The notes: a model not told the origin generated them from the letters alone. A stretch of DNA of 64,000 nt from Paenibacillus glycinis (GCF_009909185.1 NZ_JAAAMV010000022.1:52631-116630); one strand, 5' to 3'; numbered from the stretch's first letter, positions 1-9,053 are shown. Translations and numbers: made by a program.

Positions 1-1875
1 GATCGGGAACCGTTTGAGCGAGCTCAGCGAGCTGTAGCCCGTGCCGAAATCATCGATGCTGATCTGCACGCCAAGCTCTTTCAGACTGGAGAGGGTATCG
101 GCCGCGAATTCCACGTCGCTCGTCATGCTTTCCGTGATCTCGAGCTCCAGGTATTGCGGCGGCATGCCCGACTGCTGCAGGATGGCTTTGATCCGGTCCG
201 CCAATTGATGCTGCCGAAATTGGCGCATCGACAGATTGACCGACATCATCATCGGCGGGAGCCCGGCATCCTGCCAAGCCTTGTTTTGCCGGCAAGCGGC
301 GCCGAGCACCCACTCCCCAAGCTGCAAGATAAGCCCGTTCTCTTCCGTCAGCGGAATGAATTCGCCCGGCGGCAGCAAGCCCCGCTTCGGATGATGCCAG
401 CGCACCAAGGCTTCGACGCCGACCACTTTATTGCTGGTCAGATTCACGAGCGGCTGATAAGCCAGCGCGAACTGTTCCTCGTCGATGGCGCGGCGCAGGT
501 CGCTTTCCAGGCGAAGCCGGTCATGCGCCTTGCGGTTCATCTCCGGCTCGTAGCTGGAATATTCGTTGCGGTGCGCTTTCGCCGAATAGAGCGCGGTATC
601 CGCGTTCTTCAGCAGCACGTCGACGCTTTCCCCATCCTGCGGGTAGAAGGAGATGCCGAGGCTGATCGTGATATGGTACTCCGCCTCGTCCAGCACGAAC
701 GGAGCGTCGAACAACCCCATGAGCTGCTTCGCCTGATGCTCGATTCGGTCCGTTTCCGCATCCATATCCGGCACGAGCATGACGAATTCGTCGCCGCCCA
801 TCCGGTAGACGCGTTTGGACGGATCCGCCGCTCGTCGCAGCCGGTCCGATACGGCCTGCAGCATCCGGTCGCCGAAGGAATGCCCCAGCGCGTCGTTGAT
901 CGTTTTGAACCGGTCGATATCGAAGAGGAACACCGCGACCCGGCTGCCGCTCTGCTGCGCGCGCTGCAGCTCGTCGTTGAGCTGCTCCTTCAGCAGCCGG
1001 CGGTTGGACAACCCGGTCAGCTCGTCGTGGAACGCGAGAAAATTAATCCGGCTTTCCGTGCGCTTGTATTGTTGGTACGGTTCCTCGATCGTGACGTAGT
1101 AGATGCCCTTCATCAGAAAATAAATGCCCGCCAGCTTGTAAACATGCGCGATCAGCATATCGCTGTCGTGCTGGTTGGCGCTCAGCAGGAACTGCACGTC
1201 CGCTACGGTGAAGAATACGAGCGACTGAATCATCGTGAGCAGCGCCTGCGGCCTTTCGTTGCGGTTGCGGTAAAGCACCGAAGCGATCGTGCCGAGATAC
1301 GCGAACGCGATCAGGGAGCGCGTCTCGAAACGGAACAGCTCCGCGGCATGGCCGACGAAGATGGAAGACGGCGCAACGGAGAGATCCGCCAAATAAAAGT
1401 AGAGGACGGACACGAGGCAGGCGAGGCCGATGGCGGTCAGGAATGCGGGCAGCCGGCGGCTTGCCGGAACCGGCTCGTCGTTCTTGCGGAAGATCAGGAA
1501 CAGGCCGATGGATCCGGCCGTCTGGGCAGTCTCCGCGAAGAGCTGCGACAACGACGTGTCGCCGATCAGCCGGTAAAACGGCATCCCTTCCGCGGTCAGG
1601 ACGTGCAGCAGGTCGAACAAGCCGACCGCGCCGAACAACGCGGCCGTGTACAGGCGGTGTTTCGATAGCGAGTTGACGAAAAACAGCCAGCCCAGCACAA
1701 GCATCGTAAAGCTCGCGGCAAAGCCGAACAGTTCCATGCCGGAATGAAGAAACAAGTAAGCGCGCTCCGGTATCGGCCAATACAGCCCGCGATGCAGCAA
1801 TCGCAAGAGAACAAAGCTAATAATGGCGGCGAGTGCGATTCCGATCGTTATTTTTTCCGCCCGTTTTATTGACAT
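1..1875 (-). CDS. MASE3-like membrane sensor with GGDEF and EAL domains, C-terminus cut by window edge
   Basis: Cyclic-di-GMP turnover protein. The start is ATG at 1875, preceded by AAGGAGG at a good distance. About 625 codons lie in the window and the C-terminus runs off the left edge. The N-terminal 240 or so residues form several hydrophobic segments that resemble a MASE3-type membrane sensor. A diguanylate cyclase domain follows with an intact GGDEF core (RMGGDEF, near 783-800). An EAL phosphodiesterase domain comes last with EALVRWHH (near 391-414), the ELEITES segment (near 135-155) and DDFGTGYSSL near the left edge. Both catalytic signatures look intact, so it could be bifunctional or regulated by its sensor. 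No partner gene is visible. Family assignment of the two catalytic domains is secure; the MASE3 name is less so. Confidence 0.93.
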   Translation of the reverse strand, partial: MSIKRAEKITIGIALAAIISFVLLRLLHRGLYWPIPERAYLFLHSGMELFGFAASFTMLVLGWLFFVNSLSKHRLYTAALFGAVGLFDLLHVLTAEGMPFYRLIGDTSLSQLFAETAQTAGSIGLFLIFRKNDEPVPASRRLPAFLTAIGLACLVSVLYFYLADLSVAPSSIFVGHAAELFRFETRSLIAFAYLGTIASVLYRNRNERPQALLTMIQSLVFFTVADVQFLLSANQHDSDMLIAHVYKLAGIYFLMKGIYYVTIEEPYQQYKRTESRINFLAFHDELTGLSNRRLLKEQLNDELQRAQQSGSRVAVFLFDIDRFKTINDALGHSFGDRMLQAVSDRLRRAADPSKRVYRMGGDEFVMLVPDMDAETDRIEHQAKQLMGLFDAPFVLDEAEYHITISLGISFYPQDGESVDVLLKNADTALYSAKAHRNEYSSYEPEMNRKAHDRLRLESDLRRAIDEEQFALAYQPLVNLTSNKVVGVEALVRWHHPKRGLLPPGEFIPLTEENGLILQLGEWVLGAACRQNKAWQDAGLPPMMMSVNLSMRQFRQHQLADRIKAILQQSGMPPQYLELEITESMTSDVEFAADTLSSLKELGVQISIDDFGTGYSSLSSLKRFPI

Positions 1876-2001
1876 GATGTCCTCCTTCAACGAGTTAACC
1901 GATGATACATGCATGCGCTATTTCTGATCGGGTAAGACGATGAATCGCCGTTCATGAGAAAATGTCGTTATCGGATATATCGGTATTCGCGGCTCCTTTC
2001 T

Positions 2002-2382
2002 TTATCGTTCGGGAGCAGGTGTGACGCTTATGTAAGGCCGAGGCGGCGGCCGGCGGCTCCAGTCCCGCCCGAAGCCGAGATGAAGCCGCCGTGCCTGCGC
2101 CAGGGTAACTTCCGTGAAGGTGTCGCAGTCCCGCGGATCGCGCTGCGCTGGCAGGCGGATCGACACGGTCGACAGGTCAAACGCGGGGCAACCGCGCGGA
2201 AGAGGAGAATAACCGCTGCGGCGTATGTCTATATTCTCTAATATTATCCATTTTTCGACAGATTGGCGCCAAATTGGAAGATCCTGCTGTTTGAAGCGAA
2301 TCCCTTCTAGTTTGTACCATTCCGTGTCACTTGTCCAGCCTCTTTCTAAAGCTTCGCTAAAACTTTTTTTCGACAAAATCAC
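2002..2382 (-). CDS. Doubtful small hypothetical protein downstream of the vWA lipoprotein gene
   Basis: An ORF of 126 codons begins with GTG five bases after the stop of the vWA lipoprotein gene, which would fit translational coupling. There is no convincing ribosome binding site beyond a GGCGG stretch. The first half has a plausible protein composition (tryptophans, a hydrophobic core, an IRRSGYSPLP segment). The second half is arginine- and proline-rich, as expected of read-through in GC-rich DNA. I do not recognise the family. It may be a decayed gene or spurious. Confidence 0.35.
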   Translation of the reverse strand: MILSKKSFSEALERGWTSDTEWYKLEGIRFKQQDLPIWRQSVEKWIILENIDIRRSGYSPLPRGCPAFDLSTVSIRLPAQRDPRDCDTFTEVTLAQARRLHLGFGRDWSRRPPPRPYISVTPAPER

Positions 2383-2387
2383 CGCCG

Positions 2388-3779
2388 TTACGCGGCATAA
2401 CGGTTGATGACCTCGACGAGCAAATCGTTCAGCGCCTTGACCTCGTATTCGCCGACGGCCGGCTCCAGATGATCGTTGCCGATTCCGCTGTGATCCGTAA
2501 GGAATAAATAAGTGCCTCCCGTGGCCGATGCGATGAAACGCATCAAATATTCCGTATTCACGTCGACGCCGCTGGAAGCGATCGGAACGATCCGAATGCC
2601 CTCCGCGGCCGCTTCTTCCGTCAACGCCTGAATTCGCTTCGTGACCTTGCGATCATGATGCGGCGGCGCGTCCATCACGAGGAACAGCAGCCTTGCGCGC
2701 GCTTCGTCGCTCCAGTCGTGCTTCTCGATCGCATTGGCCAGCGCTTCGTCCACGGCCTCCGGAAAGTCCCCGCCGCCCGCGGCATCCTGCTCCGCCAGCT
2801 GGTCCTCCACCTTCTCGATATCGCCGGTGAACGGGAAGGCTCTGACGACATATTCGTCGTTACGGTCGCGATAGAAGTTCGCGCTCACGCGGATGCCGAG
2901 CTGCTGCCCGTTGTCCCGGTCCACGCGCTTCACGACGTCCTTCAGCTCCGTCTTCAAATAATCGAGCTCATCCTTCATCGAGCCCGTCGTATCGACCAAC
3001 AGCATCAGGTCGAGCGCGTCGGCCGCTTTGACGGGCTTCTCCAACTCGACCTTCAGCGCCTCCCCGCGCGGGACAGGGACGTTCTCGAACCGTTTCGTCT
3101 GCCCGCCGAACGTCACGGCGATCCCGTACTTCTCCTGCGCGCCCTGCTCGTCGAACATGCCGGCGTACGCGTACGCGACGCCCTTATTGTCGGTGCGCGC
3201 CTCCCAGACCGTCTCCCCGTCCCCGCCGGACAGCGTGACGGTCGCATCCGACACGGGCTTGCCGCCGGCCGTTACGTCGACCTCCAAGCGGTTCTGCGGA
3301 AACATCGACCAGTACGACTGGTTATCCCGGCCTTCGCCGCTCTCCAGCAAGCGTACCCAGGCCTTCCAAGCGATCGCGTCGTCCCATTCGCCCGCGGTCA
3401 GCTGGCCAGGCTTGGAATCGTCGTATTGGGAGGCTTCCCCTTTCTCCGGCACCGCCGGCGAATCGCCGCGGTCGTCTGCCGCGGGCTCGTGCGCGTCGGA
3501 CGAGTCGCCCGTGCCCCCGTCATCGCGCGTGCCCGTATCCGCGTTCGAATGCGATGACGAGTCCTTGCCGGAATTCGCGTTCGAACCGCCATTCGTCGCG
3601 GCGTCGTCAGTAGCCGCGGAATTGCCCGTGTTCGCCGCGTCGTTATTCGAGTTCGAGCTGCATCCTCCGAGTACCAGCGCGAGTCCGATCAGCGCCGCGG
3701 CTGACATCTTCAGCGCTCCCTTCTTTCTTGCCCCGGCTTCGTCTTTTCTGTTTGTTCGCGAGTTGCGTTCGTCGACCAT
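2388..3779 (-). CDS. Secreted von Willebrand factor A domain lipoprotein
   Basis: Surface lipoprotein of 463 residues. ATG at 3779 has GGGGG upstream. A basic N-terminus is followed by a hydrophobic stretch and the lipobox LVLGGC, so it is probably lipid-anchored outside the membrane. Residues about 35-115 are a Ser/Asn/Asp/Gly-rich, low-complexity spacer. A vWA domain starts near residue 255 with the MIDAS motif DTTGS and ends near the C-terminus. The spacer and the metal-ion-dependent adhesion site suggest a surface-exposed binding or scaffolding role. The partner cannot be read from the sequence. Neighbours give no clear clue. Confidence 0.88.
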   Translation of the reverse strand: MVDERNSRTNRKDEAGARKKGALKMSAAALIGLALVLGGCSSNSNNDAANTGNSAATDDAATNGGSNANSGKDSSSHSNADTGTRDDGGTGDSSDAHEPAADDRGDSPAVPEKGEASQYDDSKPGQLTAGEWDDAIAWKAWVRLLESGEGRDNQSYWSMFPQNRLEVDVTAGGKPVSDATVTLSGGDGETVWEARTDNKGVAYAYAGMFDEQGAQEKYGIAVTFGGQTKRFENVPVPRGEALKVELEKPVKAADALDLMLLVDTTGSMKDELDYLKTELKDVVKRVDRDNGQQLGIRVSANFYRDRNDEYVVRAFPFTGDIEKVEDQLAEQDAAGGGDFPEAVDEALANAIEKHDWSDEARARLLFLVMDAPPHHDRKVTKRIQALTEEAAAEGIRIVPIASSGVDVNTEYLMRFIASATGGTYLFLTDHSGIGNDHLEPAVGEYEVKALNDLLVEVINRYAA

Positions 3780-3925
3780 TTCCGATTCCCCCTTTAATCT
3801 GCTTGGACAGCCAATATTTGTAAGACCGCCTCAATCCATTGACGAAGTTCGGCGGCCATTTGTTGCAATCCCGTTAAGCCCGCATTACAATTGGGGAATA
3901 CGTTTTTTCCGCGAATATTCGCGCC

Positions 3926-4339
3926 ATGCGCGCAATCAAAACAACCCGAAGAAGGCGATTGGCCCGCATGCCCGCATCGGGCGGGAAATGCAGCCCCTCG
4001 CTCGCGTTTCTTCCAAAGAAGGAGGCGGCATTCGCCCTGGAAACCTATCCATTGGCAGCGTTGTCCATCGAACACGGCGATACGACGACGAATTTGTCGT
4101 TCTTGTCCGCCCGGCTCGTCGTCGTATCCGACGCCGGCTACAAGCTCTGGTACGTCGAGATCGACGGCATGGCGCAGCGCGAGCTGCTTCGCGGGTTCAA
4201 CGAAACCGACCAGATCGGCGTCGGCGTGAACGGCGTCACGGCAGGCGGGCGGCCGTTCCATGGGAGCGGCTATTTTCACCCCAACGAGCAGCACCATGCG
4301 GCGGCAATCCGCGGCGACGGCGAGCTGCCCGGGTTCTAA
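3926..4339 (+). CDS. Uncharacterised protein, start uncertain
   Basis: The last 100 residues read like a genuine globular protein, with segments such as KLWYVEIDGMAQRELLRGF and FHGSGYFHPNEQHHAA, and end just before a strong terminator. The first 35 residues are Arg/Lys-rich and look like read-through, so the true start is probably internal. An AAGGAGG at 4018-4024 sits before possible CTG or TTG starts. I cannot name the family. An overlapping antisense ORF (3794-4369) is the competing reading; its C-terminus is also protein-like. One of the two may be a relic. Confidence 0.4.
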   Translation: MRAIKTTRRRRLARMPASGGKCSPSLAFLPKKEAAFALETYPLAALSIEHGDTTTNLSFLSARLVVVSDAGYKLWYVEIDGMAQRELLRGFNETDQIGVGVNGVTAGGRPFHGSGYFHPNEQHHAAAIRGDGELPGF

Positions 4340-4367
4340 CAGCGCCGTTCCGCCGAAAATTGCAAGC

Positions 4368-4417
4368 AAAAAACAGCTCCGGCTCGTTCCCAGAAGGAAC
4401 GAGGCCGGAGCTGTTTT
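4368..4417. terminator. Bidirectional intrinsic terminator
   Basis: A long inverted repeat (AACAGCTCCGGC-TCGTTCC paired with GGAACGA-GGCCGGAGCTGTT) has an A-run on the left and a T-run on the right. It separates the plus-strand ORF ending at 4339 from the minus-strand TetR gene ending at 4449 and can stop both. Confidence 0.9.
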
Positions 4418-4448
4418 TGATGGCGGCGATAAGCGGTGAACGCGTCGG

Positions 4449-5030
4449 TCATTGCGGGGCGATGCCTTTGAAGAAGAGCTCGAAGGTCATCGTCATGCGG
4501 GTGTCGAGCGGCTCGTCCCCCGTTTCCATCGACCAGATGATGAGCGTGCCGAAGTACGATTGGAACGCCTGCTGCGCCAGCATCTCCGCCGGCATGTCCT
4601 TGCGGATCTCCCCGTTCTCCTGAGCCCGGTGCACGAGCGGCAGCACCGCTTCGGACAAATCCGCCAGCAGCTTGTTATGGGCGGCGAGCGCCGCGTCCGT
4701 GCCCAGCATGGCCTGGAAAAGCGCGCGCGTCAACGACTTGTTCATTTCGAAGCGCTTCACGAGCTCGAAGATCAGCAGCTGCAGCCGGGGAACGAGCGGA
4801 CCCGGGGTGCCTTTCAGCTTCTCCACCTCGCTCATGGCAAATACGCCCTGAAGCTCGCATAGGAGATCGTCTTTGGAAGAAAAATAGTTGAAAAACGTGC
4901 CTTTGGCAACGCCGGCCAGCTTGGCGATCGCTTCGACCGTCGTGGATTCGTAGCCGTGCTCCGCAAACAAGGCCAGCGCCGATTCTTTGATTCGCAGGCG
5001 CGTCTGTTCTTTCTTAAGCTCGCGGTTCAT
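4449..5030 (-). CDS. TetR/AcrR family repressor, likely controls the divergent MMPL transporter
   Basis: Transcriptional regulator of 193 residues. The ATG at 5030 is chosen because GGAGG lies seven bases upstream; a longer in-frame extension to 5111 has no such site and would run through the palindromic operator. The N-terminal helix-turn-helix is typical (ALFAEHGYESTTVEAIAKLA then GVAKGTFFNYFSSKDDLL). The C-terminal helical domain would bind an inducer. The divergent arrangement with the MMPL gene, and two related palindromes in the shared intergenic region, suggest it represses both itself and the transporter. The inducer is unknown. Confidence 0.93.
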   Translation of the reverse strand: MNRELKKEQTRLRIKESALALFAEHGYESTTVEAIAKLAGVAKGTFFNYFSSKDDLLCELQGVFAMSEVEKLKGTPGPLVPRLQLLIFELVKRFEMNKSLTRALFQAMLGTDAALAAHNKLLADLSEAVLPLVHRAQENGEIRKDMPAEMLAQQAFQSYFGTLIIWSMETGDEPLDTRMTMTFELFFKGIAPQ

Positions 5031-5098
5031 GTTGAGGTCCTCCGTCGTGAGCCGTTCTGATATGCCCATTGTAGCATAGCGGCCGAATGCCGTAAAAC

Positions 5099-5123
5099 AA
5101 TAAATGACCAACGGTCATTTATT
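5099..5123. promoter_or_regulatory. Palindromic operator, TetR type
   Basis: Perfect inverted repeat AATAAATGACC-AAC-GGTCATTTATT, with 11-base arms and a 3-base centre, between the TetR gene and the MMPL gene. Size and symmetry fit a TetR dimer site. A related copy lies at 5215-5228. Confidence 0.8.
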
Positions 5124-5214
5124 TAGCAAAACCTTGATCCATTTGTGTCATCCTCTATTCCATGCATGCATGATACCCTCTTCTAATCTATTATTCCCGA
5201 TTGTGAAAAAATTA

Positions 5215-5228
5215 TGACCAACGGTTCA
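5215..5228. promoter_or_regulatory. Second, imperfect TetR-type operator
   Basis: TGACCAACGGTTCA repeats the core TGACC-AAC-GGTCA of the palindrome at 5099-5123 with one extra base in the right arm. It sits directly upstream of the -35 box of the MMPL promoter, where binding would hinder RNA polymerase. Confidence 0.65.
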
Positions 5229-5234
5229 ATAATA

Positions 5235-5264
5235 TTGACTTCGGCTTTTCCGATACGCTATAAC
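5235..5264 (+). promoter_or_regulatory. SigmaA-type promoter of the MMPL gene
   Basis: TTGACT (5235-5240), an 18-base spacer, then TATAAC (5259-5264), about 38 bases before the chosen ATG. Confidence 0.7.
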
Positions 5265-5301
5265 TATTCATAGAGATTCCATGCATGAGGAGGGTTTGCT
5301 T

Positions 5302-8157
5302 ATGACAGAAAGGTTTATCCGCGGCCTCGCCCGCGCCAAATGGGCGATATTGCTGGGATGGCTCGCCATTACCGCCGCGTCCATGCTTCTACTCCCCGAC
5401 CTGGCGGCCATCGTGCGCCAGACCGAGCAGAAATTCGTGCCCGCGGATTCCGAATCCGTCGTCGCCAAGAACCTGCTGGAGCGGATCAATCCCGAAACGA
5501 CGACCAAGTCGAGCGCGATTCTGGTCTATTCCAGGGCGGGCGGCATGACGGACCGGGACCGCGCGTGGCTGAAGGCCAAAGCGGCCGAGCTTGCGGCGCT
5601 GAGCGGCAAAGACGGCTTCAAGTCGGTCCAGTCCGCATACGAGACGCCGGAGCTCGCATCCAAGTTCCGCAGCAAGGACGGCACGACCGAGATGCTCATC
5701 GTCGGCTTTACCGGGACGGACAACGACGCGATTACCCAGGATGCGGTAGACTCGCTCAACGAACGAATCAAAGGAGCGCCGGGCGGCAGCAAGGTCGAGC
5801 TGACCGGCAGCGCGCCGATCGGCAAGGATTTTCAGGAAAGCTCCTCCGAAGGTCTCCAGAAAACGGAACTGCTGACCGTCGGGCTCGTGCTGGTCATTCT
5901 CCTGATCGTCTTCCGCTCGCCGGTCGCGCCGTTCATCCCGCTCGTCACGATCGGATTGTCGCTCGTCATCACGAGAGGGCTCGTCGCCGCGGCAACGCAC
6001 TTCGGCATGCCGGTATCCTCGTTCACGGAATCGTTCCTGATCGCCGTCATGTTCGGGGCGGGAACGGATTACTGCATCCTGCTCATCCAGCGTTTCCGAG
6101 AAGAAATGAGCCATGACGGGGACAAGGTCGAAGCGCTCGCGCGCACGGCGCGCTCCGTGGGCAAGACGGTCGCTTTCTCCGCCAGCACCGTGTTCGTCGC
6201 GTTCTTCCTGATCGGCTTCGCGCAGTTCGGCCTGTACCAATCTGCCGTAGGCGTCGCCATCGGCGTGGCCGTTACGCTCGTCGCCGCGCTGACGCTGACG
6301 CCCGCGCTGCTGCTGATCTTCGGGAAAGCCACGTTCTGGCCGACGCGGATCGCCGGCGGGCAAGGACACGGGGAATCCAGGCTATGGAGCGCCATGGCTT
6401 CGCTCGCCGCGCGCAGGCCCGTCGCGATCATCGTCGTGACGGCCATCCTGCTCGCGCCGCTGACCTTGCTTTACCATAATAAGCGCTCCTTCGACGACTT
6501 GGCCGAGATCAGTCCAAGCCACGGCTCCGTGCAGGGCTTCCGCCAAGTGGAACGCAGCTTCGGCTCCGGCGAAGTATTCCCGCTCTCGATCGCGATTACG
6601 TCTTCCGCGTCCATGCGCGATCCGGCGGCGCTGGCGGTCATGGAAACGGCAAGCGCCAACGTCGCGAAGCTGAGCGGCGTCAAGGAGGTGCGCAGCGCGG
6701 TCCGCCCGCTCGGCGCGCAGCTACCCGATCTTACGGTGTCGGATCAGTTGACCAAGACCTCCGAGGCGCTGCAGCAGCTCAAGGACGGCGTGGATAAAGT
6801 CGCCGGCGGCCTGCAGGATGCGGAGACCTCCATCTCCGGCGGGCAGGGCGACGTCGACAAGCTGACGAGCGGATTGCGGACGATGGCGTCCAAGGCGAAG
6901 GAAGCGCAGCGCGGCCTGGATCAAATCCACGGCGGCCTGCAGCAGGCTTCCAAAGGCGCGGACCGGCTGGCCGGCGGCCTCAAGCAAAGCGCCTCCGTCT
7001 CGGACTCCATGAGCGCCGACATCAAGGCGCTGCTGAAGGCCCATCCCGAGCTGTTGCGAGAAGCAGCCATGCAGCAGCTCGTCGGCAAGCAGAAGGGGCT
7101 CTCGGACGGCTTGAAGCAGCTGCAGGGCGGCGCCGATCAGTTGACGTCCAGCTTTACGCAGCTGAATCCCGGGGTTGCCGGCGTGGCCAGCGGGCTGGGT
7201 CAGCTGGCCACGGGGCAAACGGATGCCGCCGACGGCACCGCCAAGCTCGGCAGCGGACTGACCGAGCTGACGAACGGGCTGGATTCCGGCGCCAAAGGGC
7301 TTCGCGACGTCTCCTCCGGTCTGACGCAGGTCAAGGAGGCGGAGCAATCGATCGGGGACAGCCAGATTCCCGGCTGGAATTTGCCGGCGTCCGCGCTTGA
7401 CAGCCCCGAGCTGAAACAAGCGCTGGACTACTACATCTCCAAGGACGGCAAGACCGCGAAGATCGACGTCGTGCTCGCCGTCAATCCCTACTCCGAAGAA
7501 GCGCTGCGAACCGTCGATCAAGTCCGCGAAGCGCTGCGGCACAGCCTGGGCGGCAGTTCCTTGAAGGACGCGAAGGTTTACGTATCCGGCACCTCCGCGC
7601 AGATTACGGAACTGAAGGCTATCTCCAAGAACGATTTCTTGCGAACGGGCGGGTTTGTCCTGATCGGCATCTTCATCGTGCTCATGATCATGCTCCGTTC
7701 CATTCTGGCGCCGCTCTATCTGCTCCTGTCGCTCGTCTTCAACTTCCTCGTGACGATGGGCATCGTGGAGTTCATCTTCGTCCGATTGCTCGGCAAGGAA
7801 GGCTTGTCCTGGAGCGCGTCGTTCTTCATCTTCCTCATCATCGTGGCGCTCGGGGTGGACTACAGCATCTTCCTCATGGCGCGGTTCAAGGAAGAATACA
7901 AGCCCGGAGGCGTCCGGCTCGCCATGGCGAAAGCGATGTCCACGACCGGCGGCGTCATCGTCTCGGCGGCCATTATCATGGGCGGCACGTTCGCCGCGCT
8001 GATGATGTCGGGCGTGAACACGCTGCTCCAGATCGGCGCGGGCATCGTGATCGGCCTGATCCTGTACGCGTTCGTGTTCATGGGCCTGGTCGTGCCGGCG
8101 CTGGCGAATTTGTTTGGCGAAGCGAATTGGTATTTCTTTAGGCGCAGCAAGAAATAA
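5302..8157 (+). CDS. MMPL/RND-family membrane transporter
   Basis: Large inner-membrane exporter of 951 residues. ATG at 5302 is chosen over the ATG at 5281 because GAGGAGGG lies eight bases before it. The architecture is a duplicated MMPL unit: one transmembrane helix, an extracytoplasmic domain, a block of about five or six helices (residues about 190-380), a second long extracytoplasmic domain, then a final helix block (about 780-950). Conserved polar helix segments are present in both halves (FGAGTDYCILLIQRF and VALGVDYSIFLMARF). Residues about 490-700 are rich in repeated Gly-Leu spaced helical segments, like YhgE/Pip-type periplasmic domains, and probably form a long helical stalk. Substrate may be lipid or drug; it is likely induced through the divergent TetR. 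The last codons lie inside a tandem DNA duplication. Confidence 0.93.
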   Translation: MTERFIRGLARAKWAILLGWLAITAASMLLLPDLAAIVRQTEQKFVPADSESVVAKNLLERINPETTTKSSAILVYSRAGGMTDRDRAWLKAKAAELAALSGKDGFKSVQSAYETPELASKFRSKDGTTEMLIVGFTGTDNDAITQDAVDSLNERIKGAPGGSKVELTGSAPIGKDFQESSSEGLQKTELLTVGLVLVILLIVFRSPVAPFIPLVTIGLSLVITRGLVAAATHFGMPVSSFTESFLIAVMFGAGTDYCILLIQRFREEMSHDGDKVEALARTARSVGKTVAFSASTVFVAFFLIGFAQFGLYQSAVGVAIGVAVTLVAALTLTPALLLIFGKATFWPTRIAGGQGHGESRLWSAMASLAARRPVAIIVVTAILLAPLTLLYHNKRSFDDLAEISPSHGSVQGFRQVERSFGSGEVFPLSIAITSSASMRDPAALAVMETASANVAKLSGVKEVRSAVRPLGAQLPDLTVSDQLTKTSEALQQLKDGVDKVAGGLQDAETSISGGQGDVDKLTSGLRTMASKAKEAQRGLDQIHGGLQQASKGADRLAGGLKQSASVSDSMSADIKALLKAHPELLREAAMQQLVGKQKGLSDGLKQLQGGADQLTSSFTQLNPGVAGVASGLGQLATGQTDAADGTAKLGSGLTELTNGLDSGAKGLRDVSSGLTQVKEAEQSIGDSQIPGWNLPASALDSPELKQALDYYISKDGKTAKIDVVLAVNPYSEEALRTVDQVREALRHSLGGSSLKDAKVYVSGTSAQITELKAISKNDFLRTGGFVLIGIFIVLMIMLRSILAPLYLLLSLVFNFLVTMGIVEFIFVRLLGKEGLSWSASFFIFLIIVALGVDYSIFLMARFKEEYKPGGVRLAMAKAMSTTGGVIVSAAIIMGGTFAALMMSGVNTLLQIGAGIVIGLILYAFVFMGLVVPALANLFGEANWYFFRRSKK

Positions 8158-8330
8158 AAATTCGGCTCTGGCGAGCTGGTAGTTCTTCTCGCGAAGCAAA
8201 GAACGGGAGCTCGGCGAAGCGAATTGGTATTTCTTTAGGCGCAGCAAGAAATAAAAATTCGGCTCTGGCGAGCTGGTAGTTCTTCTGGCGAAGCAAAGAA
8301 CGGAAGCTCGGCGAAGCGAACTGGTAGTTC
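8116..8330. repeat. Tandem 97/98-bp duplication covering the 3' end of the MMPL gene
   Basis: Unit 1 (8116-8212) contains the last codons and stop of the transporter gene. Unit 2 (8213-8310) repeats it almost exactly with a few substitutions and one extra T. A third, truncated copy starts at 8311 and soon diverges. The copies outside the gene have no start codon and encode nothing of their own. Confidence 0.9.
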
Positions 8331-8404
8331 TTCACGCGGAGCGAACTCGCAACTTTCGCGGTCGCTTTCCGCTACGCGGCCGTCATGCACACGCAAAAAA
8401 ATAA

Positions 8405-8444
8405 AAAGGCCGTATTCGCTCCACGACGAGCGAATACGGCCTTT
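8405..8444. terminator. Bidirectional intrinsic terminator
   Basis: Perfect 16-base stem (8405-8420 with 8429-8444, loop of eight). An A-run precedes it on the plus strand and it lies between convergent genes ending at 8157 and 8451. Confidence 0.85.
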
Positions 8445-8450
8445 CTCAAA

Positions 8451-9053
8451 TTATACGATGGCGTGCCGCGCGGCCTGCTGCGTATGCGCGAACAGCTCCG
8501 TCAATTCCAAGTGCTGCAAATATTCCAAAGCGCCCCTGGATTCCTCGGACACGCTGCCGCTCTCCTGGAGCGAGATCATGCCGGTAAACGCGCTTGCGTT
8601 CCAACGCGCTTGCCGGGCGATCGCAGCCAGTCCGTCCCGGATCGCCCCGTCCGGCAGATCGTTCAGGATCGTGCTATTCCGCACCCAGTCCGCGGACCGT
8701 TCCTGCAGCCGCTGCATCGCGGGATGAGCCCCGGCCATATGGAACCAATAGTTCGCATTCGAGAAATCGCCTTCCATGCGATGCATGATGCCGTGCCAGT
8801 AACAGCCGGTCGCGTCGTCCTCGATCTCCTGGGCATGCGCATGCGAGGCGGCCAAACTTTCGTTGAGGAGATGCAGGCCCGCTTTCAGCGCGATCAACGC
8901 AGGCAAGTCGGCGCGCGGCGTAGCCGCGGTAATGAGCGGCAGGTCTTCGATTTGTTGCTCCAACGCAGCGTCCCATGCGTGCTTCGGCATCAATGCTTGC
9001 AGGGGTTGGCGGGATTCCAATCGTTCCGCGATCGACGTCAAGGCTTTGTACAT
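8451..9053 (-). CDS. Conserved hypothetical protein
   Basis: Cytosolic-looking protein of 200 residues with no signal peptide or membrane segment. ATG at 9053 has GGAGGAG upstream. The central segment (GCYWHGIMHRMEGDFSNANYWF) has the look of a conserved, probably ligand-binding, all-helical family, and Trp, His and acidic residues are enriched there. I do not know a function for it. The strong terminator behind it and good ribosome binding site support a real single-gene unit. Confidence 0.85.
   Translation of the reverse strand: MYKALTSIAERLESRQPLQALMPKHAWDAALEQQIEDLPLITAATPRADLPALIALKAGLHLLNESLAASHAHAQEIEDDATGCYWHGIMHRMEGDFSNANYWFHMAGAHPAMQRLQERSADWVRNSTILNDLPDGAIRDGLAAIARQARWNASAFTGMISLQESGSVSEESRGALEYLQHLELTELFAHTQQAARHAIV

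Noticed and set aside
154..1668. Plus-strand 504-codon ORF opposite the GGDEF-EAL gene
   Set aside because: Arg/His-rich translation with no family features; the minus strand carries intact GGDEF and EAL motifs.
3028..4623. Plus-strand 531-codon ORF
   Set aside because: Crosses the vWA gene, a terminator and the TetR gene in antisense; composition is Ser/Pro/Arg-rich read-through.
6721..8247. Minus-strand 508-codon ORF opposite the MMPL gene
   Set aside because: Gln/Arg/His-rich shadow of a clear transporter; starts inside the duplicated tail.
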